Shown here piece after piece: positions 1 through 6,667 of a stretch of DNA of 13,003 nt. Position numbers and translations under genes: made by a program. The stretch's first letter is position 1; each line of letters begins with the position of its first letter. Below the pieces are notes generated by a model that ran no database searches, was not told the origin of the DNA, and was given only the letters and a program-made list of their open reading frames with translations. Origin of the DNA: GCA-016699975 sp964515255 (lineage in GTDB: Bacteria > Patescibacteriota > Minisyncoccia > Moranbacterales > UBA1568); the NCBI GenBank assembly GCA_964515255.1, contig CAZETL010000026.1:1-13003 (forward strand), given 5' to 3'.

Positions 1-54
1 CTGCGCATTCCGTATGGCCTCCTGGCTCTTTACCGTAAATTTCCCAATATTCAT
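1..54 (-). CDS. clpB: ClpB-like ATP-dependent chaperone, N-terminal fragment (runs off the window)
   Basis: Only the first 18 codons are present, reading MNIGKFTVKSQEAIRNAQ before the window ends. The pattern KFT..(S/A)QEA...AQ is how the N-terminal Clp repeat domain of ClpB/ClpC-type AAA+ chaperones normally begins, so this is most likely the start of a ClpB disaggregase (or ClpC). The ATG at 52-54 lies 31 bases past the htrA stop. No good Shine-Dalgarno is visible, which suggests coupling to the upstream gene. Its place directly after a foldase and an HtrA protease fits a protein-quality-control operon. The assignment rests on 18 residues only, so ClpB versus ClpC cannot be decided here. 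Confidence 0.6.
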   Translation of the reverse strand, partial: MNIGKFTVKSQEAIRNAQ

Positions 55-85
55 AAGTTTTTGGACTTTCGTTCACGAGGTGGCA

Positions 86-1366
86 CTACTTTCTTTCCTC
101 GAGCGTTATTCGGACATCCTTTGTCTCTCCTTTTCGCCATATTTTCAGTGCCACTGTATCACCAACGCGCTTCGTTCCGACAATATCGCCAAGTTGCATA
201 TCTTCATCAATCTTACTACCGTCAATTTCGAGGATAATGTCATTCTCGATGATTCCAGCCTTATCCGCTGGAGATCCTGGAACGACTGCGAGATCCGTAA
301 TTCGCTGTCCTCGCACCACAAGCGCCCCATAGGAGAACGGCAAATTATTTTCCTTTTGAATATCCGGCGTAATAACAGCGTATCGAACTCCAAGAAATGG
401 AGCCGAGATTTTCCCCGTTGTTTTCACTTCAGCAAGCGCATTCTTCACCACCTTTGCCGGGATGGCGAATCCGATATTCTGAGCTCCCTGAGCCATGGCA
501 ACGTTGACGCCAATCACCTTCCCTGAGAGATCCAGAAGCGGGCCTCCTGAATTTCCCGGATTAATAGCGGCGTCAGTTTGAATGATCCCCGAGAGACGCT
601 CCGAGGATCCAAATCCAGATCCAGCAACAAGACTCCGTTTTAGTCCGGATACAATGCCTCGGCTCACTGTATTTGAGAACTCCCCGAGAGAATTCCCGAT
701 CGCAATTGCTGTTTGCCCGACTCTCGTTGAATCTGAATCTCCGAGCTCGAGAAATGGGAAATTATTTCCATCAACCTTGAGAATTGCTATATCCTGTACC
801 GGGTCGCGCGCTAGAATCCTCGCCGAATATTCCTTCTTGTCGCTCAGGATATCAGTATAATCGGCATCGGTATCTCCGACAACATGTTTGTTCGTCACGA
901 TAATTCCATCTGGTGACACCAAAAATCCAGAGCCCTCTCCGATCGTTTGCTTTTCTGTACCTCCAGAATTTGGCGATAGATCCGAATTGCCCCCATCCCT
1001 GCCAAATGGCATACCAAAGAAAAAGGGGAATCCCGGACTATCAAAAAGATTTCGGTATTTCGGTACGTCTTTCGTAATTACGACACTCACGACTGCGGGC
1101 ATGCTTCTGTCGACAAGTTCAACAATCGGTTCCCCTGAAGGAGATGCCGACTCTGGAGAAGATGGTTTCCAAGTAGGAACAGACTGAACATTTGAAACGG
1201 ATCTAAAGTGAAGTTTTCCAGAAATTATCGGTCCAGCCCACCAAGCAAGACCTCCTCCGAAAAGACCGGAGATAAAGCTCAAGAAAAGAACCGTGCCGTA
1301 TCGCTTCGACGACTTCCTCTTTTTTTCTTCGGGAAGAAGAAGCGTCGGTGTTTCTGAAGTTTCCAT
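86..1366 (-). CDS. htrA: HtrA/DegP-family membrane-anchored serine protease with PDZ domain
   Basis: A 426-aa trypsin-like protease/chaperone that would degrade or refold damaged proteins outside the cytoplasmic membrane. A basic cytoplasmic tail (about residues 1-22) precedes one membrane segment (about 23-45, FLSFISGLFGGGLAWW), then a Ser/Pro-rich linker. The protease domain spans about 80-320 and has an intact triad: His161 in TNKHVV, Asp192 in DPVQDIAIL, and Ser273 in GNSGGP. The Phe-rich stretch FFFGMPF (115-121) is typical of the DegP L-A loop region. One PDZ domain follows (about 325-426), so the architecture is anchor-protease-single PDZ, like DegS or Gram-positive HtrA. The start is ATG at 1364-1366 with no clear Shine-Dalgarno, 40 bases after the foldase gene. 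The stop is TAG. Full length and no damage seen. Confidence 0.95.
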   Translation of the reverse strand: METSETPTLLLPEEKKRKSSKRYGTVLFLSFISGLFGGGLAWWAGPIISGKLHFRSVSNVQSVPTWKPSSPESASPSGEPIVELVDRSMPAVVSVVITKDVPKYRNLFDSPGFPFFFGMPFGRDGGNSDLSPNSGGTEKQTIGEGSGFLVSPDGIIVTNKHVVGDTDADYTDILSDKKEYSARILARDPVQDIAILKVDGNNFPFLELGDSDSTRVGQTAIAIGNSLGEFSNTVSRGIVSGLKRSLVAGSGFGSSERLSGIIQTDAAINPGNSGGPLLDLSGKVIGVNVAMAQGAQNIGFAIPAKVVKNALAEVKTTGKISAPFLGVRYAVITPDIQKENNLPFSYGALVVRGQRITDLAVVPGSPADKAGIIENDIILEIDGSKIDEDMQLGDIVGTKRVGDTVALKIWRKGETKDVRITLEERK

Positions 1367-1406
1367 AATTGTTAATTGTTCTCGTGGATATTTCTATTTC
1401 CTATTC

Positions 1407-2495
1407 CTAGAAGAGAATGGAAGGGTCTCCGTCCGATTTCTGAAGAGTCTGTTCTTCAAAGTTTCGCATCCCTTCATCTCGAAACTCGACCATTCCGTCA
1501 GAAGGACTCCATATATAGCGCCGGGGAAGCAGTAGAACCATCGCTTTTCGTTTTTCTTCCGTAATCCAATCCGAAAACGATGGTTTTGCCACGAATATCT
1601 GCTTGAGAGAAACTGTTTCCGGAGACTCACCAGTATCACGACGCGCCACAAGCAAGATATGATACCCAATCGAACTTTCGACAATGTCTCCGATAATTCC
1701 AACTTCCTGAGTCTTCGCCGAGACTTGCATTTCGGGCATAAGAGATGGAATTTCTACTACCCCGAGATCTCCCCCTCGTTCTTTCGACGCGCCATCTGAA
1801 AACATTGCCACCGTCTCCTCAAACGAATGACCTTCTCGGAGAAATGCTCGCGCATCTTCTATTTTCTTTCTCGCTCCTGAAGAATCTCTCTCGGAGTCGA
1901 ACGCCTTTTCCAGGTGCTCTTGGTAGAGCGAAGGGCGAACAATCCGATCTTCAAACTCGGCAAGTGTCCAGCCATACATCGAAGAAAGACTTTCGTTCAG
2001 CCTCTCCATGCTTCCGTCATCTTTACTTGCCGCTTCCTCCACCCGATCACGCACTTCCTTCTGAGTGACCATTATCCCGCGCTCGCGAGCGAGCTTCAGG
2101 ATAACTCGGTCTTCCACGAGTTTATTCAAAATATCCTTCTCTCGCATAAGGATCCGGCGTTTCCCTTCGTCTGTCCCGAAATCGATCCGGAACCCATTTT
2201 GCGCAAACAATTCTGACTGCGATTCATAGAAACGGCGAAGAGACTCCCTATCTCGATCAAGTTCGCGATAAGCTACGAAAGTTCCGTCAACCACCACAAC
2301 CGGAATGGGAACAAAGCTCCGAATGGCTGCTCCCAATCGATTGTCCGGCCGAAAGGCAATGAGAGCAACAATCAGGGAGAGAAGCGCAATAATAAGTACC
2401 GCCAAACCCGACAAAACGGATCCGATACTTACTTTCTTTTCCAATTTTGTTTTCTGCTCAGATCGCTGTTGTTCCATAGTGATAGTGATTCCCAT
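1407..2495 (-). CDS. Membrane-anchored parvulin-type peptidyl-prolyl isomerase (PrsA/SurA-like)
   Basis: A foldase expected to catalyse cis-trans isomerisation of prolyl bonds in exported proteins. A charged N-terminus rich in Glu, Gln and Lys is followed by one strong transmembrane helix (IGSVLSGLAVLIIALLSL and onward). A helical SurA/PrsA-like chaperone region follows (FYESQSELFAQ..., LVEDRVILKLARERGI). The parvulin domain shows the diagnostic pattern FSDG.SKERGGDLGVV ... GDIVESSIGYHILLV. The tail (DEGMRNFEEQTLQ) is polar. Start choice is uncertain: ATG at 2495 is used, a TTG lies two codons upstream at 2501, and an ATG at 2477 has a distant GGGA. The anchor sits inside all three versions. 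It lies between the ftsB-like gene and htrA (40 bases), consistent with one envelope quality-control operon. The stop is TAG. Confidence 0.9.
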   Translation of the reverse strand: MGITITMEQQRSEQKTKLEKKVSIGSVLSGLAVLIIALLSLIVALIAFRPDNRLGAAIRSFVPIPVVVVDGTFVAYRELDRDRESLRRFYESQSELFAQNGFRIDFGTDEGKRRILMREKDILNKLVEDRVILKLARERGIMVTQKEVRDRVEEAASKDDGSMERLNESLSSMYGWTLAEFEDRIVRPSLYQEHLEKAFDSERDSSGARKKIEDARAFLREGHSFEETVAMFSDGASKERGGDLGVVEIPSLMPEMQVSAKTQEVGIIGDIVESSIGYHILLVARRDTGESPETVSLKQIFVAKPSFSDWITEEKRKAMVLLLPRRYIWSPSDGMVEFRDEGMRNFEEQTLQKSDGDPSILF

Positions 2496-2555
2496 TTTCA
2501 AATCAGAGCTGAAAGTAACTGCGCCAACTGGCCTACATAGCGGTGAAGGAAAGGT

Positions 2556-2951
2556 CTAGAAGAATTTATACCACCATTTCAGATAGTTCGGTTCGTTTGC
2601 TGATTCTCCGGAAAACGAATGGGGCTCTGGCAAAAAATTCCTCGAATCTCCCCCGCGATCAGTCCCTCTATCGCGAATTATAACCACCTTCTCTCCAATC
2701 TTCCGATATTCAAGCACCCGCTTCGCCTCTTGCTCACGAAAGCTGTCTGACTGCAAATATTCTATCTTGTCGCGAAGCCGCTGATTTTCTTGATCAATAT
2801 GATTGGCTTCTTCCTGCAAAACTCGGATTTCTTCGGCTATTCTTTTGTTCCTAAAAAACTCTCCGTAAGCTCGATATGCAGCAAACGCTCCGGCCGCCGC
2901 CAAAAAAATCCCACACGCTGCCCATGCTGCCAAATGGAATGGTTTCTTCAT
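2556..2951 (-). CDS. ftsB: FtsB/DivIC-like septum formation protein
   Basis: A 131-aa bitopic membrane protein. A short basic cytoplasmic start (MKKP) leads into a single Ala/Gly-rich transmembrane helix (about residues 7-28). A coiled coil follows (about 33-75: RIAEEIRVLQEEANHIDQ..., NQRLRDKIEYLQ), then the conserved FREQEAKRVLEYRKIGEKVVII segment seen in FtsB/DivIC proteins, where a short motif after the coil contacts FtsL/FtsQ partners. A poorly conserved, Trp-rich tail (NYLKWWYKFF) ends it. The family is known to build the FtsQLB/DivIB complex at the division site. A purine-rich GAGGGG lies 2 bases before the ATG, so initiation is supported. It is 60 bases upstream of the foldase gene. 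FtsB versus DivIC cannot be separated by sequence alone. Confidence 0.82.
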   Translation of the reverse strand: MKKPFHLAAWAACGIFLAAAGAFAAYRAYGEFFRNKRIAEEIRVLQEEANHIDQENQRLRDKIEYLQSDSFREQEAKRVLEYRKIGEKVVIIRDRGTDRGGDSRNFLPEPHSFSGESANEPNYLKWWYKFF

Positions 2952-3032
2952 AGCCCCTCGCTTACCTCAAGAAACATACGGATTTCATCCAAGAAGAATC
3001 AAGAAATGCTCCAAACCGCCCCCATCGCCCTC

Positions 3033-3152
3033 CTATCTCCAGGTGAAAATCGGAAGTACTAAGAAAAATATCATGGATATGACCGCAAGAATCGAGATAA
3101 TCGACCAGGCAATGTAAATTCTTCGGTAACGCTTCTTGAAAGTCTGCGACAT
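3033..3152 (-). CDS. Small single-pass membrane protein, 39 aa, unknown function
   Basis: Short ORF found by reading the gap between the ATPase gene and ftsB. It starts MSQTFKKRYRRIYIAW and ends VLPIFTWR before a TAG at 3033-3035. The layout is a very basic N-terminus (KKRYRR, residues 6-11) followed by an uninterrupted hydrophobic helix from about residue 12 to 36 (IAWSIISILAVISMIFFLVL), which by the positive-inside rule predicts an N-in membrane peptide. No Shine-Dalgarno precedes the ATG, but a promoter candidate ends about 95 bases upstream. It is the first gene of the downstream quality-control/division cluster. I do not recognise a family; it is too short for SecE. The clean basic-plus-TM architecture argues for a real gene over chance. 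Confidence 0.5.
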   Translation of the reverse strand: MSQTFKKRYRRIYIAWSIISILAVISMIFFLVLPIFTWR

Positions 3153-3252
3153 ACCAGGAAGTTATCAGGAGATTATTGGACAATTTGAAACAAAAACGAC
3201 TTCCATCTCGAACATTGCCTCGCGACAGCGAATACTTTTTGAAGCGAGATCC

Positions 3253-3280
3253 AGTATATCAGAATGCGGAGAATTGTCAT
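3253..3280 (-). promoter_or_regulatory. Candidate extended -10 promoter for the small ORF/ftsB/foldase/htrA/clpB cluster
   Basis: Read on the minus strand, ATGACA (3275-3280, 5/6 to TTGACA) is followed by a 16-base spacer and TATACT (3253-3258, 5/6 to TATAAT). TG sits one base before the -10 (TGATATACT), making an extended -10 element. It lies 5 bases beyond the stop codon of the ATPase gene, giving a leader of about 95 bases to the 39-aa ORF. It is the best promoter match in this gap. Confidence 0.5.
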
Positions 3281-3285
3281 TTCCC

Positions 3286-5196
3286 TCACTCTTGTTGGTT
3301 TCCCCTCTCTGAAGAGAGAATTTTTCGAATCTCTCCCAAGTCAACGGCTGGTCTCAAATTTTTGAAAGGCTTCGGTGCGATATGTTGGATCTGTCCGNNN
3401 NNNNNNNCGAGAGAAAGAGGGTCTTCTCTCGGTGGATATTTTCGAGGGGCAGATCCGATTAAGCTCTGCTCAAGCGCTCGACCCGGCTCCAACAAACTGG
3501 AATTCCCCTGATGTTCCCGTGGACCTCTTGGAGGAATCTCTGAGACAGGCGTCGACAGGCCGATACGAGTGTGCGCAACGGTTTTCTGAAAACTCTTGAA
3601 GTGCTCGCGACAAAAAGTTGGCCGTTTTCCATCTGGTTTGAACGGAACTTCTATTGTAGTGCCACATACAGCGCATTTTGCCGGATAAAGTATCCTGTTT
3701 TCAGCGGGAGCCTTCACTGTCTCTGTCTGAGAAATCGGCCGATCCGAAACGATAAGAGTATTTCTCTGCTCCCGAAAATCTCCTCTCGGCAATACATTGC
3801 GAAGATCACTCTCTCTTCTGGAACTAAAAGGCGTCTCATTGTTCGGGACGGAAACCCCGACCGCCATGCCTTCTCTTGATTTTCTGAAGCGATCTTCAAA
3901 TACCCTTTTTTCTTCCTCTGTGAGCATGCCGGTCCATCGACGTATCTTATCTTCGACATCCTGCTTTCTCGTAGCATAGCGCTCGCGAGATATTCTGATC
4001 ACCTTCTCAGCATTCTCGTCACTTTCCGGGAGATTGATAGGTGGAAGCGTCGTCGCACTGAAAGCGTCACCAGCAATCCCATCGATCATCAACTTGAGAT
4101 AAATATGGTATTTCTCAAGATTTACAATGTCCGTCGCAGTGAATATCGGAGCAAACTCCTTCTCCAAGAATTCGGCATCAGTTGCTCCAACTCGGAAGCT
4201 GAGAATAGTGCCCGCATTTCCAAAAATTGCGTCGCGGACTTTTTCTTCAAGTTGCAAAATATACTGATTCGCCAATATAAGATTAAGCCGATATTTTCTC
4301 GCCTCCGAAAGAATATTTGCAAAAGACTCTGTTGCAAAGTTCTGGAATTCGTCAACGTAGAGGTAAAAGTCTTTTCGCTCGTCTTCCAATGTGTCGACCC
4401 TTCCCATTGCAGCAAGCTGTATCTTTGTGATCATCATAGCGCCAATGAGTGCGCTATTATCCTCGCCTATGCGTCCCTTCGAAAGGTTCATGATAAGGAT
4501 TTTCCTATTGTCCATGACCTCGCGGATATCGAAGGAGGAAACCGTTTGCCCAACAATGTTCCGGACAAGGGAACTGGAAAGAAATTGTCCGACTTTGTTC
4601 TGAATCGGAGCAATAACTTCTTGGAGCACCCGATCATTCCATTTCGTGTATTCATCAAGCCAGAATGATCGGACAACGGGATCGGTAACCTTCTCAAGGA
4701 CGCGTTTGCGGTACTCCTTGTCAACAAGAAGACGCATAATGCCAAGAAGTGTCGATCCCGGGTATTCCAGAAGCGCGAGAATCGCGTTTCGTAAGATATA
4801 CTCCAGCCTCGGTCCCCAGGAATCCGCCCATATTTTTTTGAAGACACCAACAAGTCCGGACGCAACTAAATGCCGATATTCTCCGGATACATGCTCCATG
4901 ACATTAAATGCAAGCGGATATTCTTGATCGGATGGGTTGAAATAAATGACATCGTTTATCCGGGACGGCGGGACAGCGCGAATAAGTTTCTCGGCGGTAT
5001 CGCCATGGGGGTCAATATAGGCAATGCCCGCCCCTCTCTGAACATCCTGAATGACGAGATTTTCAAGTAAATTCGTCTTCCCCATTCCAGTTTTCCCGAT
5101 GATATACATATGCCGACGACGGTCGTCGGTTTTTATGCCGAAAACGCGGTCCTCGTTTCGGAAGTTTGTCTTTGCGAAATAGGTCACATCTGACAT
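3286..5196 (-). CDS. VirD4/HerA-like DNA-pump ATPase (type IV secretion DNA-binding domain) with C-terminal zinc motif
   Basis: A 636-codon P-loop ATPase of the FtsK/HerA/TraG superfamily, whose members translocate DNA or couple DNA to a secretion channel. Visible motifs are Walker A GKTGMGKT (34-41), the early strand motif AYIDPHGD (59-66), Walker B FYLYVDEF (277-284, Asp282/Glu283) and the sensor-like ILANQY (307-312). A long charged linker leads to a zinc-knuckle pattern CAVC...CREH (Cys508, Cys511, Cys529, His532). The tail is Pro/Arg-rich. A 10-N gap (3398-3407) lies in the tail, so residues about 597-600 are unknown and the frame beyond it is unproven, although VDLGEIRKIL near the end looks family-like. 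No membrane segment is present, so the upstream membrane protein is the likely partner. The ATG start has no clear Shine-Dalgarno. The substrate is unknown. Confidence 0.85.
   Translation of the reverse strand: MSDVTYFAKTNFRNEDRVFGIKTDDRRRHMYIIGKTGMGKTNLLENLVIQDVQRGAGIAYIDPHGDTAEKLIRAVPPSRINDVIYFNPSDQEYPLAFNVMEHVSGEYRHLVASGLVGVFKKIWADSWGPRLEYILRNAILALLEYPGSTLLGIMRLLVDKEYRKRVLEKVTDPVVRSFWLDEYTKWNDRVLQEVIAPIQNKVGQFLSSSLVRNIVGQTVSSFDIREVMDNRKILIMNLSKGRIGEDNSALIGAMMITKIQLAAMGRVDTLEDERKDFYLYVDEFQNFATESFANILSEARKYRLNLILANQYILQLEEKVRDAIFGNAGTILSFRVGATDAEFLEKEFAPIFTATDIVNLEKYHIYLKLMIDGIAGDAFSATTLPPINLPESDENAEKVIRISRERYATRKQDVEDKIRRWTGMLTEEEKRVFEDRFRKSREGMAVGVSVPNNETPFSSRRESDLRNVLPRGDFREQRNTLIVSDRPISQTETVKAPAENRILYPAKCAVCGTTIEVPFKPDGKRPTFCREHFKSFQKTVAHTRIGLSTPVSEIPPRGPREHQGNSSLLEPGRALEQSLIGSAPRKYPPREDPLSLXXXXGQIQHIAPKPFKNLRPAVDLGEIRKILSSERGNQQE
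3398..3407. other. Scaffold gap (10 Ns)
   Basis: Ten undetermined bases inside the 3' part of the ATPase gene. Ten Ns is likely a placeholder length, so true missing sequence and reading frame are unknown. A perfect 8-bp inverted repeat (CGAGAGAA at 3408-3415 and TTCTCTCG at 3424-3431, 8-base loop) abuts the gap and may have hindered assembly. Confidence 0.98.
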
Positions 5197-5261
5197 AGCG
5201 ATAGATCAAGGATCACAAGCCAAAAAAGACGAAAATCTCCGCTGCATTCTTAATCAAAACA

Positions 5262-5828
5262 TCACAGCTTCACTGGAAGATTCGAGGGAGCGGAACCGCG
5301 CTTTGCAGAGATCCTCGGAAGGGACGGAGCGACAACATTCATATCCGGAATGTGAAATAAGGTTGCCAGTTCCGCTGTACTAAGAGCCATCATCGAGACG
5401 GGAGAGTCGGGATCCCGGAATCGATAGCGTCTCAGAATTTTCCTCTGGCGATACCGGAGCCTTGGGAAGGCGATCAGGTAATTTGCATACGTCTTTGAAG
5501 CATCGTTCGGCTTAAACCCATTCAAATTGAAATCGTTGAATTGTTTGAGTCCGCCGAAAAAGGAAGAGATAAACGATCGATCGAATCCCTTTCGCTTTCC
5601 GATATAAAGCATGCGAAGCCGACATGAAAACACATTCCGGCCGATATTCGCTTCAAGCGCTTTAATGACATCTTTTTCAACTGGCGTCAATTGATATTCA
5701 AGAAAGTCTTTCTTTTCTGATTTTTCCTCGGATGCAGCAGAAAATTCGGCCACCCCGCCAAGAAGAGCGCTCGGGATATTTGTGACAAGCTCCTTCGCCG
5801 TCGTCACTGCGTCGCCAAAAAGCGACAC
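5262..5828 (-). CDS. C-terminal part of the interrupted membrane protein partnering the ATPase
   Basis: This 188-codon ORF is in the same frame as the upstream 235-codon ORF; only the TAA at 5886-5888 and 19 sense codons separate them. The intervening codons read smoothly (NTGKALLDEKIGR...KTKPV), so it is best read as the second half of one protein of about 443 residues. The nominal GTG start at 5826-5828 lacks a Shine-Dalgarno. Content includes EYQLTPVEKDVIKALEANIGRNVFSCRLRMLYIG, then a soluble alpha/beta-like region rich in Arg and aromatic residues (RLRYRQRKILRRYRFRD), and a C-terminal ELATLFHIPDMNVVAPSLPRI. That last motif resembles the end of proteins found next to this ATPase type in CPR genomes. 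It ends with TGA, 65 bases before the ATPase ATG. Whether it is translated alone is unknown. Confidence 0.65.
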   Translation of the reverse strand: MSLFGDAVTTAKELVTNIPSALLGGVAEFSAASEEKSEKKDFLEYQLTPVEKDVIKALEANIGRNVFSCRLRMLYIGKRKGFDRSFISSFFGGLKQFNDFNLNGFKPNDASKTYANYLIAFPRLRYRQRKILRRYRFRDPDSPVSMMALSTAELATLFHIPDMNVVAPSLPRISAKRGSAPSNLPVKL

Positions 5829-5885
5829 TGGCTTAGTTTTCGTGATGCGTCCGATTTTCTCATCGAGGAGGGCTTTGCCAGTATT

Positions 5886-5888
5886 TTA
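5886..5888 (-). other. In-frame TAA interrupting the ATPase-partner gene
   Basis: The codon order on the minus strand is CCC GAT TAC TAA AAT ACT GGC. Frame is identical on both sides (6593 to 5828 is 765 bases, a multiple of 3). One base change, for example TAA to AAA, would restore a continuous ORF of 443 residues. No stop-readthrough context is evident. Confidence 0.85.
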
Positions 5889-6593
5889 GTAATCGGGTTT
5901 GGTTGGAGTTGCAATGATCTGAAACCACAACTTCTGTCCGGGGGGAAGCTTGACGAAATACTCGAAGAGGCCGGCAAGAGGATCAATCATTTTCCCAGTC
6001 ACATCCTCCGTATACGCATGGTAGGTCTTTATCGGGTAAGGATCCGGTTTTGTAAATTCGATATCGGATCCGAAAAGTTCCCACACCTGATTCGGAGCCC
6101 CTTTCGGTATATCGTCAACATAATCCTGAGCTTCCAAAATTTCAACGTCCGGGTACTGAGCGTAAAAATACGCCTCGATGAGATTTCGAAACGATACCGG
6201 AGTCCGCACATAAAGATGTGTTCCTGTCTCGCCATCTCCCACAATCTCAAACGAAACAAGCGGAGGAAGATACCCTTGAACAAAAGTTTCAACCGTTGTC
6301 GGCCCCTTATCAATGCCGGCGATTCCATCGAAAACTGTTTCCATTACTTTCGGGCTCCGCTCTACATCGCGAGGCGGGATGATTTCAAGGAGCACTGTAT
6401 TGATGCCTCCGATATATTGCGTCTGGATGCGATCCATCCAGAGAAGTTTGAAAATATAGTAGAGAGTCGGGGGAAGCGCGACAAACCAAACCTCGCGGGC
6501 AACGCTCCACACATCGGAAAGCGCCCGGAACATGTCTTGGGAACTCTGTATAAGAATCGTTTCCATGGGATGATACGTTGAAAATCCCTTCAC
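5886..6593 (-). CDS. N-terminal part of the interrupted membrane protein (DUF8128-like) upstream of the ATPase
   Basis: A 235-codon ORF with one transmembrane segment (about residues 33-52, REVWFVALPPTLYYIFKLLW), then a soluble domain with LEIIPPRDVERSPKVMETVFDGI, VSFEIVGDGETGTHLYVRTP and FRNLIEAYFYAQYPDVEI. These motifs match a membrane protein I associate with CPR genomes directly upstream of a type IV secretion-type ATPase (I recall the label DUF8128; not verified). It ends at a TAA directly after TKPDY, while the frame stays open on the far side, so the gene appears interrupted. The start is GTG at 6593, preceded by AGAAGG three bases away; an ATG nine codons later (6566) is an alternative with a poorer ribosome site. 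It probably anchors or docks the soluble ATPase at the membrane; that role is inferred from pairing only. Confidence 0.7.
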   Translation of the reverse strand: MKGFSTYHPMETILIQSSQDMFRALSDVWSVAREVWFVALPPTLYYIFKLLWMDRIQTQYIGGINTVLLEIIPPRDVERSPKVMETVFDGIAGIDKGPTTVETFVQGYLPPLVSFEIVGDGETGTHLYVRTPVSFRNLIEAYFYAQYPDVEILEAQDYVDDIPKGAPNQVWELFGSDIEFTKPDPYPIKTYHAYTEDVTGKMIDPLAGLFEYFVKLPPGQKLWFQIIATPTKPDY

Positions 6594-6639
6594 ACACCTT
6601 CTACTAGGATACCGCGACAGCCGACAATAAAGATTCCAC

Positions 6640-6661
6640 GAACCATCCTAGAACCATCCTA
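6640..6661. repeat. Perfect tandem 11-bp repeat in the gap before the ATPase-partner gene
   Basis: GAACCATCCTA occurs twice back to back (6640-6650 and 6651-6661) in the 74-base gap between the regulator stop and the GTG of the membrane protein gene. Its inner CTAGGAT/ATCCTAG part also pairs with a copy at 6604-6610. It may be a regulator-binding site or a small duplication; the sequence alone does not decide. Confidence 0.6.
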
Positions 6662-6667
6662 CCCTCC

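Noticed and set aside
2962..3183. 73-aa minus-strand ORF in the ftsB-ATPase gap
   Set aside because: Composition is not protein-like and it overlaps the far more convincing 39-aa membrane ORF in another frame.
4105..4668. 187-codon plus-strand ORF opposite the ATPase
   Set aside because: Antisense to the Walker B region; no start signal or domain pattern of its own.
5804..5986. 60-aa minus-strand ORF bridging the split membrane-protein gene, as sign of a frameshift
   Set aside because: Both halves are in the same frame; the bridging ORF is in another frame with Ser/Pro/Arg-rich noise, so this is a stop and not a frameshift.
6018..6581. 187-codon plus-strand ORF opposite the ATPase-partner gene
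   Set aside because: No recognisable motif and fully antisense to a gene with a membrane segment and family-like motifs.
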